Below, in pieces: positions 1 through 11,960 of a stretch of 64,000 nucleotides of DNA. Every line of letters starts with the position of its first letter. The stretch's first letter is position 1. Made by a program: the position numbers and the translations under genes. The notes beneath the pieces are model-generated. The model did not search any database. It was not told the origin of the DNA and worked only from the letters and a program-made list of their open reading frames with translations. This stretch comes from Rhinopithecus roxellana (lineage: Eukaryota; Chordata; Mammalia; Primates; Cercopithecidae). The stretch is from positions 136,933,808-136,997,807 of the forward strand of contig NC_044556.1 in NCBI RefSeq assembly GCF_007565055.1. The letters are read 5' to 3'.

Positions 1-785
1 AGTTGGGAGTTTCATGGGTTGCTAAGGAAAGGTCTGGAGTAGGAACTAATGGAATAATAGATCAGATCAAATAATAGAAGAAAGATACCATAAGAGGAAG
101 AGATGAGGAAAATAGGAAAGATTTGGATGATCCAGAGGAAATACACTTGAACACTGACTAACTACTCAATAAATGATAACTATGCTGATTTACAGCTGCA
201 GAAATTGGGATAGACATTGGCAAGTATAGACTTCCACTTTAGCGTTGTTGATGTTTATACATCAGTTAAGTAATGGAGCTTAAAGTCTTAGCCCTGATTT
301 TCCTCTTTTGTTTGTTTTCTGGTGAATTATGTAACATGATTAACTTATTAGAAAAATAACTAAAATTTTGTTCAATAAACTCTTAACTTTATTCTGAAGA
401 AGACTATAAAAGCAATTACATTTGTATTTGTGGCAAAAGCAGCCAATGTACTGAAGTCTGTGAATGTTAGAAGGCCTTGACTATTAAGCTTTACATTTTT
501 GGAACTTCCTCATAATTAGCAGAAATGGGCCTTCTTGCAAGGGCAACCTGGGCTCAGAACATCCTGGGAACAGTTGATCTGCCAGCTCCTATCTCTTGGG
601 CTCAGAATTTCCTGCCTTCTTAGCAAATGAACAACTGAATATTGGCTCTAGACTCAGGGATATATGGAAGAAGGCCCCCACCTCATATATGCTCCATACA
701 CTCACGAATACATGCACTGACATCTGTGAGCTGAACTCTGTGTAGGAATTGCCATGAAGGACACATCATTATAATTTGCATATCA
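1..785. other. Non-coding stretch, nothing recognised
   Basis: AT-rich sequence with no open frame, RNA gene or repeat family that I can name. The part from about 500 to 760 is more GC-rich and could be a decayed interspersed repeat, but I could not place it. Confidence 0.5.
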
Positions 786-1150
786 GCCAGGTCCCAGTAA
801 AAAACAGATTGCACAAAGTGAGTCATTTAAAGAGAGTTTAATAAAGGGACTATTTACAAATGTGTGGACAATGTTTCAGAAAAGTAAACAAAAGTTAGTG
901 CAATATTCTGGGAAGACTTTATCGTCTTTAGCCCTGAAGGGAGGGTTAAAGGATGGAAGGAATTATCAGGACCCAGAGAGGGAGAGAGAGTGATTTAGAG
1001 AAGCCTCTTGAGTTTGTTAAGGGAATGCAATCACCTCGGGGCAACTTTGCTGGGCGGAAACCCGAGAGGAAATTACTCTAAGCTCACCTTTCTCGTGCCG
1101 TTTATATCTCTGTCAGTCTCCCAAGGGCTGAATCCAACCAGTCCTTATCG
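786..1150 (+). repeat. Unassigned ancient interspersed repeat fragment
   Basis: The stretch has the look of a dispersed mammalian repeat: a run ending in AATAAAGGGACTATTTACAA, then purine-rich CCAGAGAGGGAGAGAG, then GGGCTGAATCCAACCAG. I recall this order from many genomic copies but cannot name the family. The piece at 2380-2545 seems to belong to the 3' part of the same kind of element. An 84-codon open frame overlaps its end and looks fortuitous. Confidence 0.35.
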
Positions 1151-1439
1151 GACATATTGCTTTGGAAGAAGTAGGATATATACTATATGTATAGGGTCAC
1201 ATTCCAACCCCCTCCACCCTACTCCTTTTTTCTTTTTCTTTACATCGGTCTTGTGTGGGTAAAAAAATTTACATCCTTAACACTTGAGATAGAGAAAGTC
1301 CTATTTACTACTGTTTTATTGTAGGATGATGATAATTTTTGTCATATTGTCACCTAAAACATAAAATATTAACCACAATCAGGACTTTTCAAATAAAGTA
1401 GTAGAAAAGAAAAGGGAAATGGTGACAGTGAAGAAAACA

Positions 1440-2340
1440 AGGAATATAAAACAGCGACTATTCTTGTTTCTGTAGCTGGCACAAGTCTTAGCTTGATTAA
1501 TTATTGCTTATTTCCTCTATCACTTAGGTCCTGATGCCAAGACCTAAGCTGGTCAGAGTACTTCACCTAATAGGTTACCCAAGCCTTCTTTCCAGTTGGA
1601 TCTGAATTCTTGGTAGACCTATCTTTATTGGGGTGCCATAGTTTCCACTGTATTTCTGGTAGAAGCCATCCTCTTTATATACTGGGACTGAAAACCCCTC
1701 TGAGATGGTTCCTGAGTGAGGGGTGCATGGGGTGAGGCTGGAATATTCTTGGGCATAAGCCCATTGTGCATTTTCTTTGCTGTTAAGATGTGTTTTCTGA
1801 TTTTACACAACGTCCCCCGAAACAACTGATAAGGTGATAGGTAAGATGTTCTCTAGATTTGCAAATGATACTAGCAGAAATGCTTTAGGAAGAGAAAACA
1901 TTTTACAACAAAAATACATGTCTACCTCTGCATGATGGGGGTGGGGGTTCAATATAAGTAGTCTGCCACCATGTAGCCAGCTGATCACCTGATGAGTGAT
2001 GCTATGTAGAGGCCTGACGTTGATGTCTCCTACTGGCAAGTTGGGTGCTCAACAATGACAGCCCGACTGACCTTCTTGAGTGGAAGTCCATGTTGTTGAC
2101 TCTATTTATAATATCTGTTTCTGCCATCCTGGCCACTTTGGACTTGGACACTTTGAGTGAAAGCTGGTGTCATTGTGGAAAGATAATAGCTGACATTATG
2201 TTTGGCTCATCCTTCTGGTGGGTGTGGAACACAAACAAAAATTACTCTGTACTTACCTGAGATGTCCATTTTCTGACTGTCTTATGACAAACTTCCAACC
2301 TTGCTCTTTTTAAAGTCTCTATCAGTTAACTAACCTCATA
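1440..2340. repeat. Possible endogenous-retrovirus-like internal fragment
   Basis: The phrases around 1520-1620 and 1985-2230 resemble degraded internal sequence of an ERVL-type element, from memory of similar dispersed copies. No intact gag, pol or env frame is visible. Open frames of 60-78 codons on both strands are not supported as genes. The call is tentative and the orientation undecided. Confidence 0.3.
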
Positions 2341-2379
2341 GTGGCTTGGCAGAAGAGTAGGTAAAAAAATTAATATTCC

Positions 2380-2545
2380 AACTTCACTCTGCTGTCCTCC
2401 ACTCTCCCGCTGGTGTCTTCTACTGGCTAAACCATCTGGGAGCTGGGTGGCAGGGGTCCTATTGATGCAGTTCACATGAGTCGGGCACCCAGGGCACAGA
2501 GTAAGATGGATAAGGGGGAAGGGGCTATCCAGAGGGATTCAATTT
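2380..2545 (+). repeat. Unassigned repeat fragment, related to 786-1150
   Basis: Contains the typical tail phrases of a dispersed mammalian repeat (TTGATGCAGTTCACATGAGTC, then CCAGGGCACAGAGTAAGATGG, given in part). The family is unnamed here. It may be the other end of the element seen at 786-1150, with the intervening DNA inserted between them. Confidence 0.3.
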
Positions 2546-2749
2546 ACTTACCTGAAATTTACTTCTAATACCAAGTACCACATTTAGACTTCCTTTGGGA
2601 AAAATAAACACAGACACACATACACTGCACCTTTTACACATTTATTAAGGTGAGAGATATAAATAACATGTAAACCAAAGGAGCGAGTAGATCTGTACAT
2701 TGTGTAGTTCCTGAAAAAGACCAATATCTCAGGGTCACAGATAGAAATA

Positions 2750-2970
2750 AGATTTGGTGACACAGCACACGCTTTAGATTCAGGAGTCCTGGCTTGGAAT
2801 GTTGGATTAAATATAAAATAGCTCAATGACCTTGAACAAATTATTTTCCTTTCTGGGCATCAGATTCTTCATATTTTAAATGAGCACAATAATGAGGAGG
2901 ATTAGCAACATATAAAAGTAGCTACAAAGTATTTGACACATAGTAAATGATAGCTACTACCATCTAAGAA
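2750..2970 (+). repeat. MIR SINE
   Basis: Near full-length MIR in sense orientation. It shows the GACCTTGAACAAATTATTTTCC version of the core (part of GTGACCTTGGGCAAGTTACTTAACC), then TTCTTCATATTTTAAATGAG, and the 3' end TTGACACATAGTAAATGATAG. The CORE-SINE order is clear despite heavy divergence. Confidence 0.85.
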
Positions 2971-3104
2971 GGCAGTGCAGTTCTAAGTGGAAGCATACAG
3001 TAAATTAGAAAAACAGCCATTATTTAGGTAGAAACAAAACAAATGCATCAATATAGTTTAAGATCTTAAGAAAAAACGTAAAAGCGGCCAATAAGAATAA
3101 TATT

Positions 3105-3415
3105 GGCCTGGATGTGGTGGCTTCTGCCTGTAATCTCAGCACTTTCGAAAGCTGAGACTGGTAGACTGCTTGAGTCCAGGAGTTTGAGATCAGCCTGGGC
3201 AACCTGGAAAAACTCCATCTCTACCAAAAATACAAAAAATTAGCTTGGCATGATGGTGCATGCCTGTAGTCCCAGCTACTAGGGAGGCTGAAGTGGAAGA
3301 ATTGCCTGAGCCAGTTCAGGTCAAGGCTTTAGTGAGCTGTGATCACACTACTGCACTCCAGCCTGGGTAACAGAGTGAGACCCTATCTCAAAAAAATAAT
3401 AATAATTAAAAAAAT
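3105..3415 (+). repeat. AluJ, full length
   Basis: Complete two-armed Alu with left arm, middle A-rich linker (ACCAAAAATACAAAAAATTAG), right arm and a tail of A and AAT units. It is strongly diverged, with old-type bases such as GATCACACTACTGCACTCCAG, consistent with the J class. The tail carries a short AATAAT run. Confidence 0.92.
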
Positions 3416-3915
3416 ACTTTTCAGACTTTTTTCCAACTTCCTTTCAGCTTGGTGTTTGCCAGAATCATTCATGCCAGCACAGGGAATCTTGAGTGCTATA
3501 TGTGCTTATGCTCTGCACTTAGAAAAGTAGGTCAGAATGGGTTCATTAAGGTCAGGATAGTGATGGCTTAATAACTGATGTGCTCAATGCATATTTGTCA
3601 TAAACATCTGGATTGTTTTATAAATTGCTGGGTTTATAAATACGAGTTTCAAGATTCATATTGTATAGCAGGTGATTTTTATATACGTAAACACTAGTTT
3701 GAACTATTTTACTAGTTTAGCATGTCTAACGATGTTAGTATATATTCAGAACTATGCATAAAATTACAAGAGATGCTCCACAATACACTTGTGAAGATTT
3801 TTATAGAAAGGACCTGAATATTAGTATATAAAGAAATGTAATTTTTTAATGATAAAAAAATCAGACAAAAACTGTCAAATAACTTATTAACCTATTTAAA
3901 ATGCTGAATTAAAAA
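3416..3915. other. AT-rich non-coding stretch
   Basis: No repeat family, RNA gene or supported coding exon was recognised. Confidence 0.5.
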
Positions 3916-3917
3916 AA

Positions 3918-4690
3918 AAAGTCATGAAAGAATTATATGACCAGAGAAACTATCCTTTGAAAATAAGGCTAAAATGAGACAATTTCAGGTAATCACAAGA
4001 TGAGAAATTTTGTAGCTAGCATGTCTACACTATTAGAGATGCTAAAGGAAGCTGATGGGAAATGAAATCACATGGAAACTCAAAGAGGAACGAAGAATTC
4101 TGGAAATAGTACATTGTGAATTACAAAAGACTGTACAACACACATGCGTGCACACACACTTAGCAATTATACACACATACCTAATAGTTTTCTTAATTCG
4201 TAAAAGGTAAATAGCATTGCTGAGTTTGTTGTGTATGTGCATGCAATAGGTATGGCAACGGTGTCACTGAAGATGGAGACAGTAAACGAAAATCTACTAT
4301 TATAAGTTTTTTATATTTTAATGAGGCTAATTTGATATCAACTTTGATTACAATAATTTAGATTAGAAAAAGTTAAAGATGCATATTGTAATATTCAGAA
4401 AAACTGCTAAAACATAACGCATTAAACTAAAAAATAATTGACATAGAGTACTAGAGTAATTTGATTAAAAGAATACAAGAATGAAGGGATAGAGGAAGAA
4501 AAACAGGTAAGACAAATCAAAAACAAATAGCAAAATGGCAGACATTAAAACAACCATGTCTATAGTCACCCTAAGTAAAACATATCAAACATCTCAATCA
4601 AAAGGCAGACATTGTCAGACTGGATAGTACAGTACAAATATGCTACCTATGAAAGATCAACCATGAATATAAATCCAGTACCTCTGGGTA
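3918..4690 (+). repeat. L1M fragment (end of ORF1 / inter-ORF / start of ORF2)
   Basis: In order: ATCCTTTGAAAATAAGGCTAA, then a segment like ACACTACAAGAAATGCTAAAGGAAG (here ACACTATTAGAGATGCTAAAGGAAG), then AAAACAAATAGCAAAATGGCAG, then AAAAGGCAGACATTGTCAGACTGGATA. This is the sense order of an ancient mammalian L1 around the ORF1/ORF2 junction. There is no intact frame and both ends are eroded. Confidence 0.8.
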
Positions 4691-5799
4691 ATGCTAATTC
4701 CTCTCCACTTAGTTTAGTTGTAAATCTTCATGTTCTGGTGATCTATAAACTATAAAGGACAAGTTATCTATACCATTCTGTCTGGCTAATATACCATAGT
4801 GAATTAGGGAAAGTACAGCCAGAAATAGAAATTCCCACCCAGTAATGAAAAGAATGAAAGTCCATGAAAATCATGGAATTCTGCTGTGGAAGCTCTGTGA
4901 AGTTCCCCTACCCCTAAGGGTGGGGAATTTTCCTTGATTAGAAGCTAATTTGACTCATTTTGAAGCAAAGATTGTTTTCATTGTTTCCTGGCTCTGCCTT
5001 TCTAGAAGATATTCCTTGGCCCAGTGTCCTCCCTGGCTGCCTCTGAAAGAAGTGTTGGACATTACACCTTTCCCACAGCATTCAAAGTCCACTTAATGTG
5101 ATGGAACTCTGGATTCCTGAAGATTGTTGTCGGCATTGAGGCATTGGAGGCATTTTTAGAATGGCCTCATGGTTCTCAGCTATGCAAGTCCCTTAAGAAA
5201 ATAGGTTCCTAACCAATTTGCTTGCAGTTGGTACCAGGTGCAGTCAGAATTGTTAAGTTTATTTGCTTCCAGGCCCTACATGTTTGTTTCTCATTAATGG
5301 TAGCAACTGGGAGAACATCAGGCTTGGGGATACAGGGCAGGGAAGGTCAAACTCTTAGTTTAGTTTTTTGATTGTTTGTTTGTTTGTTTTTCTTTAGGCA
5401 GGGCTGAGTCTTACTATACCCTTTGTAATAAAAATCTTTCCAAACTTATTTTCCACTGCTTGAGTTCTAGAATCACTCAGTTTTCCAACACTCTGAGATC
5501 CCATATAACAGTAATGGTACTCCATTCCTCTTAATATCTGCTTGCTAAGTGGCTACTTCTTGCCTGAGCTTATTTTTTTTTAATAACATGCTGCACATGA
5601 CCATTAATGACCAGCACACTTTCTATACTCTGTTATCCAAGCTCCATTACAGCTACAAGTCTACCTCAGAGCTTATCAACAGGCAATGGCTTTACTCAGT
5701 GTTTAGATGCCTAACCTCTAACTCATGCCACAGAGGTGGGGTTTTTGTGTGACAGCACCTGTACCTAACACCAATTTCTATATTATTTAAGGATACTAG
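4691..5799. other. Non-coding stretch, possible eroded LTR-like sequence
   Basis: No gene is supported. A short GTTT run lies at about 5372-5392. The moderate GC content and CA/TG-rich phrases between 4880 and 5330 could be an old LTR or ERV remnant, but no terminal motifs or target duplication could be identified. Confidence 0.35.
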
Positions 5800-6115
5800 A
5801 GGCTGTGAAAGATAAGTCCTGAAACCTCACAGACTTAACAAGTGGTTTGATTCTTAGTCACGTGGAGGCCAATCTGTGACAGGGGTAGGGGTCCTGCTCC
5901 ACGGAATCATGTCAATCACCAGCCTGTTACTTTCTGCTTTCTTCCATGTGTGGCATCTGAAGTCTTCCTGGGCATCGGCATCCTGCTGGTTAATGAAGAG
6001 AAGAATGGCACATGAAATTTCTGCCCACATTTAACCACCAGAAACTGAGTTATGTGGCCACATTTAACTGAAAAGTTGTTTTAAAAATTGAGTCTAGCTG
6101 GAGAAAAAAAAGTTA
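5800..6115. repeat. Unassigned ancient repeat fragment
   Basis: Contains phrases that I recall from dispersed mammalian repeats: ATGTGTGGCATCTGAAGTC, then CTTCCTGGGCATCGGCATCC, then TTTCTGCCCACATTTAACC and TTGAGTCTAGCTGG. I cannot assign a family name or an orientation with confidence. Confidence 0.35.
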
Positions 6116-6242
6116 GTTAGTCTCTGTCAAATAGTCTAATGGTCTGGTAATAAATTAGATACTTATTTAATGATATTCTTCCTAAAATGAAGTTCATTAA
6201 ATGAAATTGTGTTGGACCATGCAAAAGCTAAAGCAAAATCAG

Positions 6243-6260
6243 AAAAAAAAAAAAAAAAAA
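6243..6260 (+). repeat. Poly(A) run
   Basis: Homopolymer of about 18 A residues. No retroposed sequence could be identified directly upstream, so it may be a simple repeat or the tail of an unrecognised retrocopy. Confidence 0.8.
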
Positions 6261-6493
6261 TGGCATTTTCTGATATTAAAATCAGTGAAAGTAAAAATAC
6301 AAATGAAAGAGCTTGGCCACCTGCAGGGATGATTTGCAAATGTGTTGGGCATAAATTTTCTAAATTTACTCAAGGTGGAAAAGAATATCAACTGGACGAT
6401 ATGAATGTAATATAGATCATGCAGTAGAAAATGTAACCTTAATTATATTATAATACACGCTACAGTTTGATGACTGCTTTAAAAGGGAAATTA

Positions 6494-6791
6494 GGCCGGG
6501 CGCGGTGGCTCAAGCCTGTAATCCCAGCACTTTGGGAGGCCGAGACGGGCGGATCACGAGGTCAGGAGATCGAGACCATCCTGGCTAACACGGTGAAACC
6601 CCGTCTCTACTAAAAAACTACAAAAAAATTAGCCGGGCGAGGTGGTGGTCGCCTGTAGTCCCAGCTACTCGGGAGGCTGAGGCAGGAGAATGGCGTGAAC
6701 CCGGGAGGCGGAGCTTGCAGTGAGCTGAGATCCGGCCACTGCACTCCAGCCCGGGCCACAGAGCGAGACTCCGTCTCAAAAGAAAAAAAAA
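6494..6791 (+). mobile_element. AluY: Young AluY (Old World monkey type), exact target-site duplication
   Basis: Full-length Alu with almost consensus sequence. Its right arm reads TGAGATCCGGCCACTGCACT, the Old World monkey variant, and its head has CTCAAGCCTG. The 13-bp direct repeat AAAAGGGAAATTA lies at 6481-6493 and 6792-6804. It is preceded by TT, fitting the TT/AAAA nick preference of the L1 endonuclease. Low divergence and a perfect duplication imply a recent insertion. Confidence 0.97.
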
Positions 6792-7129
6792 AAAAGGGAA
6801 ATTAAAGAGTAAAAATGTGTTAGTGTTTGTATAGCACTAAAAAAAAAGCAGTAAGAGGCCATCTATATCTGGTGGTTAAAAATGTTCAAATCATTTAGAA
6901 GAACATGTTTTCTATAGTTAAAAAGGGATAATTCTCTGCATTTACCATAATCTGTAAATACAGAGACTTATCAACATTCTTCAGGTCCATTTTGCTGTAT
7001 CTTTATTCTACTTATAATTCTGACTATTAATTTTAATAGATATTTAGGCCATGCCATTGAATATTTGTCACAAGTCACTCATTATTTTATGCTCTTTGAA
7101 TGAGTTAATTTGGTTTTCTAGCAACTCTC

Positions 7130-7250
7130 AGTTTTCTGTTTCACTGACAAAGAAGCTCAGAATCACACTGAGGAAGTGACTTTGACCACGGGCCTACTAG
7201 AAACCCAGCTGATGAGTTGCAGGGTTGAATTTCAAATAGATTAATCTGAT
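7130..7250 (-). repeat. MIR fragment
   Basis: Antisense MIR core: CACTGACAAAGAAGCTCAGA, a GAAGTGACTTTGACC segment, then GAAACCCAGCTGATGAGTTGCAG. The order matches the antisense CORE (gaaactgaggctcagag ... gtgacttgcccaaggtcac). Confidence 0.55.
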
Positions 7251-9465
7251 GCTGATCCCTTGATCCCTTGATCTCAGTCAATGCAGTATCTTGCCTCTCA
7301 TAGGAAATAGATGCTGCTATTGGAAAGGGGATAGCGAAAAGTTATATCTTCAATGGAAACAAATGGATTTGCCTTCTTTTACATATCTTGTGTGAGTTTT
7401 GTTGGTTTTTGTGGTGTACCCTCTGTCTTTCAGGTAGAAAAAAAGTAAACATCAAAAGCCCAGTATTATGCATTCATTGTTGGTATGACTTATATTGTTG
7501 TTAAAAGATACTTCATCTCCTGTCTACTAAATATCAGACATTACTCATTTTTGCTTAAGAAACATTTCCCAGATGGTTTCAATTTTATTTTGTGTGCTTC
7601 CTAGATCTGACTGTATGTCCAAAGTCACTTGTTTCAAGAGTGCAATGTGTATCTCTCTCCATTAGGAATAAATCACTGATCTCATCTTCAGTATTTTAAA
7701 GTAAAAGGATTAATTCTCTTTGGATCATAAAATACTAGGACCAATTTAAATGAAACATGTAACATTTGCATAAATTTGTTCTTGCTTTGGTTTTGGTCAT
7801 CTCATTTTATTCAAACACAAAAATTCTTGTAACCCTAATAATAAACTCTATCCTCATGCTCTCTTGTGGCTGCTGCTAGTGGACCAAGATAGCTCTGGAC
7901 TATCAATACTGGCACCAGATACTTCTATATAAATTTTTTTTATAACTCCAACATCTGAAATTTAATGGAGAGTATAGTTCATTAATGTCACTATTCTCTT
8001 TAAATATGGCTCCTGTTTATTTCTACCTGTTTTTACAGAACATTCATAAGACCCTATTCTGTTTGGACCTGACAGTTTAATCTGTGTGCTATCTCCTTCT
8101 GACTGTGAGATTAATATATTTTGACCATTCAATGAATTGCTTGAAAATAGACCTTATACACTAGTATTTGAAAGTTTGTCTTGTAATACCTTGCAAAACT
8201 TCCTACACTTTTGGTTATCATACTAACCAAAAAATTGTAAGTGGAAGGGTAAAGATTGATAAATCAATTGGCTAAGTGGTTGAGATTTCTGCTTTCTTTC
8301 ATTTCTTCCATTTACAGATTCAAATTTAGAATTTCTATAGTTATATATGGAAATGAGGCCTATTCATTCAACAGTACTCAGTAGTCACTGAATTTTCTGC
8401 CCTGGGAATCACAGTCTAGCAGCGTAAGCAGAAAGGTTGACAAAGTAAACAACTAGAGTGGAAAGTCTAATCAGACAACTTTGTTAAGGTGACTACTTTT
8501 AACTCTCTACCATTTTTAATTCTATTCTTGCCTCTGAAGGGTGCTTGTACAGTCACATCTATGTATTCTTTCGTAAAACAGCTTACAGGGGAAAAAATTG
8601 CCGGCAACGTTGTTCATTCACATTTAATCATATTTAAGAACAATTTAGACTAGCTTGGATATTAAGGAAATTCACTAATTTATATTATTGCATAGCAACC
8701 TGACATTAAAGAAAATATTAAACCAAGAAGCTTGTGTGCACAAATAGACTTGCCTTTGGATTGGGGAATCCTAGAGAATTCCAGAAACATGAGCTGATAT
8801 TTTAGTAACTATAACAATGTTATCAAACACAAACATACAAGGCATTCTTTTCCATAATTGATCCGCAAACATTGGGATTTCCTACCTAAGGCTGTTTTCA
8901 TTGGAGAGAGGTTTAATAGGGTGAAAAGTTTAAACAGTAAGAAGTAATGGAGAATGGGAGATAGAAGTCTCAATATTATATCCTCTGTTTTTCTTTTCTT
9001 GCTGTGATTGACTCATCTTATGACTACAGTGACTTACTTGACCTGTCTATGCCGCAGTTTACTAACTAAACTGTGACACAACACTGCTGAGAGTTTGAGT
9101 TACCATCTCTTTGTGTATTTTTGGCATTCACCACTGGAGGATAAGTACTAAAAAACTATATTAGACAAGATTTTTTTGGGGGGGTCTAATTCCATTAATA
9201 AGAAATGTTTGGGAAAGGCAAAAGTATAGAGATAGAAAGCACTTCAACACTTGTCTGGGGCTGTTAGTTAAACAGGAAAGTGACTGCAAAGGGAAAGAGG
9301 GAATGTTCTGAGGGGATGGGAGTGTTCTCAGAGGAAACTGTGGTGGTGCTTGCACTCTACAACTGGTACATGCACTAAAAGCCACTGAACTCTGTATTAA
9401 CATCGGGTGAATGTCAAGGTATCTAAATTATACCTCAAAAAACAGGTAACTTTCTGGTTGCTCCC
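7251..9465. other. Non-coding stretch with at most traces of repeats
   Basis: No gene is supported. Around 8360-8480 a weak antisense L2 3' end is possible (ATTCATTCAACAGTACTC ... CCCTGGGAATCACAGTCTAGC). The remainder is unassigned AT-rich DNA. Confidence 0.45.
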
Positions 9466-9469
9466 ACTT

Positions 9470-9995
9470 CAGTGAGAGTAAAGGCAGAGTCCTCACCATG
9501 ATCCCAAGGGTTGGCATGATCGGCTCCTTCCCTGCTTCTTTTCTCTCACCCTTCTCCCCTTACTCATCCACTCAGCCACCTCCTGTCTCCGGGCCTTTGC
9601 ACTGACTGTCCCTTTACCTTAAACACTCATCTCTGCATCAGTGTGAGTCCCTTCCTTTCCCTCTTCAAGTCTTCACCCAAATGTCACCTCCTGAGAGAAG
9701 GCTTTCCAGACAACTCTACTAAATTGCAACCTTCCCACCTATCCTCTTCCCCAGCTTGGTTTCTCTTTGTGGCACTTATCACCATGTGTGGATTTTTAAA
9801 TGTGTACTGTACATTTTATTTGTCTTGTACACTGTTGGTCCCTGTCCATCTTCCACCTCCCTATCCTACCTTCAGCTAGAACCTGGGCTCCAAGAAAGCA
9901 GGGTCTGTTTTGTTCATAGCTGTGTCCCCAGCATTAGCACAGAGCCTAGCGTGTAGCAGGAGCTCGAAAAACCTTAGTTAAAGGAATGAATGGCA
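9470..9995 (+). repeat. L2 LINE, 3' end
   Basis: Sense-strand order of the L2 3' region: CGGGCCTTTGCACTGACTGTCCC, TTCACCCAAATGTCACCTCC, GAGAAGGCTTTCCAGA, GTGGCACTTATCACC, GTTTTGTTCATAGCTGTG, CCCAGCATTAGCACAGAGCC and the terminal TTAAAGGAATGAATG. It is 5' truncated as usual, and no reading frame survives. Confidence 0.93.
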
Positions 9996-10344
9996 GAACG
10001 GTGGGCTCTGTGTTCGGACCTCTGGATAAAGCAGGAGCAGGTAGGGTAGGGCATGAGTCTGGGCCCAGGGACTGCCAGATCTGTGGGGTAGTTTTCATGG
10101 AGGTAGTGGGGAGGATGGTGGTAGCTGTGAACACAGCAATGGCTAAGACACTTTCTGATCTTGGACCTGCATATCTCATTTCACAATTTCCAGGAACATC
10201 CCCCACGGGCCCCAGGAGGTAGCTGAAACCATGAGGGATGTGCAGGGGCCAGAGGAATCCAGGCTTTCTAGCACATCTTCACTGGTCATCTGAATATACC
10301 AGGAGTATCAGATAAACCCACCACATCCCAAGATGCTTCACAGT

Positions 10345-11110
10345 GCCTTCATTATATACGTGAAGAGCACCCGCTCTGTGCCTGACCCTGAGCCTGACAG
10401 TGCTGAAGACAGCATTATTAGGGTGGTGACTGAGACAGTCCTGGCTCTGCCTTCCTGGGGCTCACAGTCTGGCATGGGGGAGAAAGACAGATCAATCACC
10501 ATACAGTGACTACCCAGAATGAGCAGAGCTGGGGTAGGGAAATCATGAGTTGGCAGGGTGGGGTGGGGGTGCCGCAGAAGCCCAGAGGTGGCACCTGATG
10601 AGTCTGAGAAGTTCAAAAAGGGGTTCCCAGGAAAAGGAACATCTGACATCTGCAGGACTGGTAGGATCCACCAGGTAAAGAGAGGAGAAACATGGGCAAA
10701 ACCTGGGAGGAAAGAGATGGTGAGGCAAACTCCTGGAAATAAAAGAGGTTTGCAACGACTGACCTTCCTCTAGTCCCGTGGATTCCAAGGAAGAGAAATT
10801 TTGTTCCCTGGGAGACATTTGGCAGTGTCTGAAGACATTTTTGGTTTGTCACAACTGGAGAGGAGTATGTGCTGCTAACGTCTCATGTGTAGGGGCCAGG
10901 GACAGCCCTTTACAACGAACTTACCAACCCAAATTATCAACAGTGCTGAGGTTGAGAAACCCTAGTCTGAAGAAGAGAGTCAGATCATGCAAAATCTTCA
11001 TCTGCTAAAGAATGTGTACTTTATCCTGAAGGCAATGAGTTTTAAGCAGACACGGGTCAAGAGAAGATCTGAATGTATTTGGAAGCTGCAGGCTATCAGG
11101 GCAATCTGAA
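10345..11110 (-). repeat. L2 LINE interrupted by MER20
   Basis: Antisense L2. It opens with GCACCCGCTCTGTGCCTGACC and GGGGCTCACAGTCTGGCATGG. After about 10740 comes the MER20. The L2 then resumes with CAGATCATGCAAAATCTTC and TGTACTTTATCCTGAAGGCAATGAG, which is the next part of the same consensus. The continuation on both sides shows that one L2 was split. Confidence 0.85.
10765..10968 (+). mobile_element. MER20: MER20 (hAT-Charlie non-autonomous DNA transposon)
   Basis: The diagnostic core GGAGACATTTGGCAGTGTCT, ACATTTTTGGTTTGTCACAAC, GGCCAGGGACAGCCC and the end AGTGCTGAGGTTGAGAAACCC are all present in order. The 5' terminus is eroded, so the 8-bp target duplication expected of hAT elements could not be verified. 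Confidence 0.93.
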
Positions 11111-11475
11111 CTGTAGCCTCTCTCTCTGATCATCCCTTACCTCACCTATAATCAACAGAAACTAAACAGGAAAGAACTTTCAGCAAGACTGTGGTGCCCC
11201 TGAAGACAGGGACAGAGCCTTCATTCCAAAGCTTACTCAACAGACATTTTCTAAGCTGCCCCAAGGCCATGCACTGGTTGAGAATGCTGAAAAATTCAGA
11301 CCAGATATGATGGGCTCTTTATACAGATCCTATCCTTGTGTCATTTCCCGTTTTTACTATTTGTCTCCTGCAGTTCCTGGCATAGACTTTTCTCACCTCC
11401 AGTCTCCTCTCCCATTTCACTGATGGCAAGGACATGGCTAGAGACATTTTTGTGGCCCACCTCAGGGCTGGCCCT
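11111..11475. other. Non-coding, possible weak L2 remnant
   Basis: Around 11225-11310 there are weak similarities to antisense L2 (CTCAACAGACATTTTCTAAGC). No gene is supported. Confidence 0.35.
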
Positions 11476-11479
11476 CCCG

Positions 11480-11612
11480 TTCAACCCCTCCATTTACCAC
11501 CGGAGAAATGAAGGCCTGCAGAGGGAGAGGAAATTACCCAAAGTCACCCAGAGAGTCTCCTCCTGTCTGACTAATGCTCCTCTCCCCTGTGCTACTACCT
11601 ACATGTCAGTCA
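11480..11612 (-). repeat. MIR SINE
   Basis: Antisense MIR: GAGAAATGAAGGCCTGCAGAG, then AAATTACCCAAAGTCACCCAG, then CCTGTCTGACTAATGCTCC. This matches the antisense core and head. Confidence 0.75.
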
Positions 11613-11829
11613 CATCCGAGTGGGTATGTCCATAGCACTTCAGTTCCTCAAATACCTGAACACTGGCTGCCTGAACTGTCTGATATGCTCTGCAGTTCAA
11701 GTTTGGTTGACGAGGGAAGTCAGAAGCTATCAACACTTGGGGCGATTCCTCCATAGGATCAGTTTATGCTCAAAGCACACCCATCTCAGTCCTAATCACC
11801 TTGGGTCAGCAACATCTGCCAACTTCTAC

Positions 11830-11960
11830 ATGGAATGGTTCTCAAAACTAACCTGGGTGATCTGCAAATACCTTAGTCTCTCCATTCCTTGGATTCTCAT
11901 CTGTAAAATGGGTCTGTTGACCTCCACAGCCTGCTCCCTTAACCCATGAAGATTAACTGA
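11830..11960 (+). repeat. MIR SINE fragment
   Basis: Sense MIR core: CAAATACCTTAGTCTCTCC and GATTCTCATCTGTAAAATGGG, the hallmark TCATCTGTAAAATGGG phrase. Confidence 0.65.

Noticed and set aside
9946..10852. Cluster of overlapping open frames on both strands in the GC-richer part
   Set aside because: Frames overlap in all directions, fall on L2 and MER20, and lack splice or codon signals. They reflect fewer AT-rich stop codons, not a gene.
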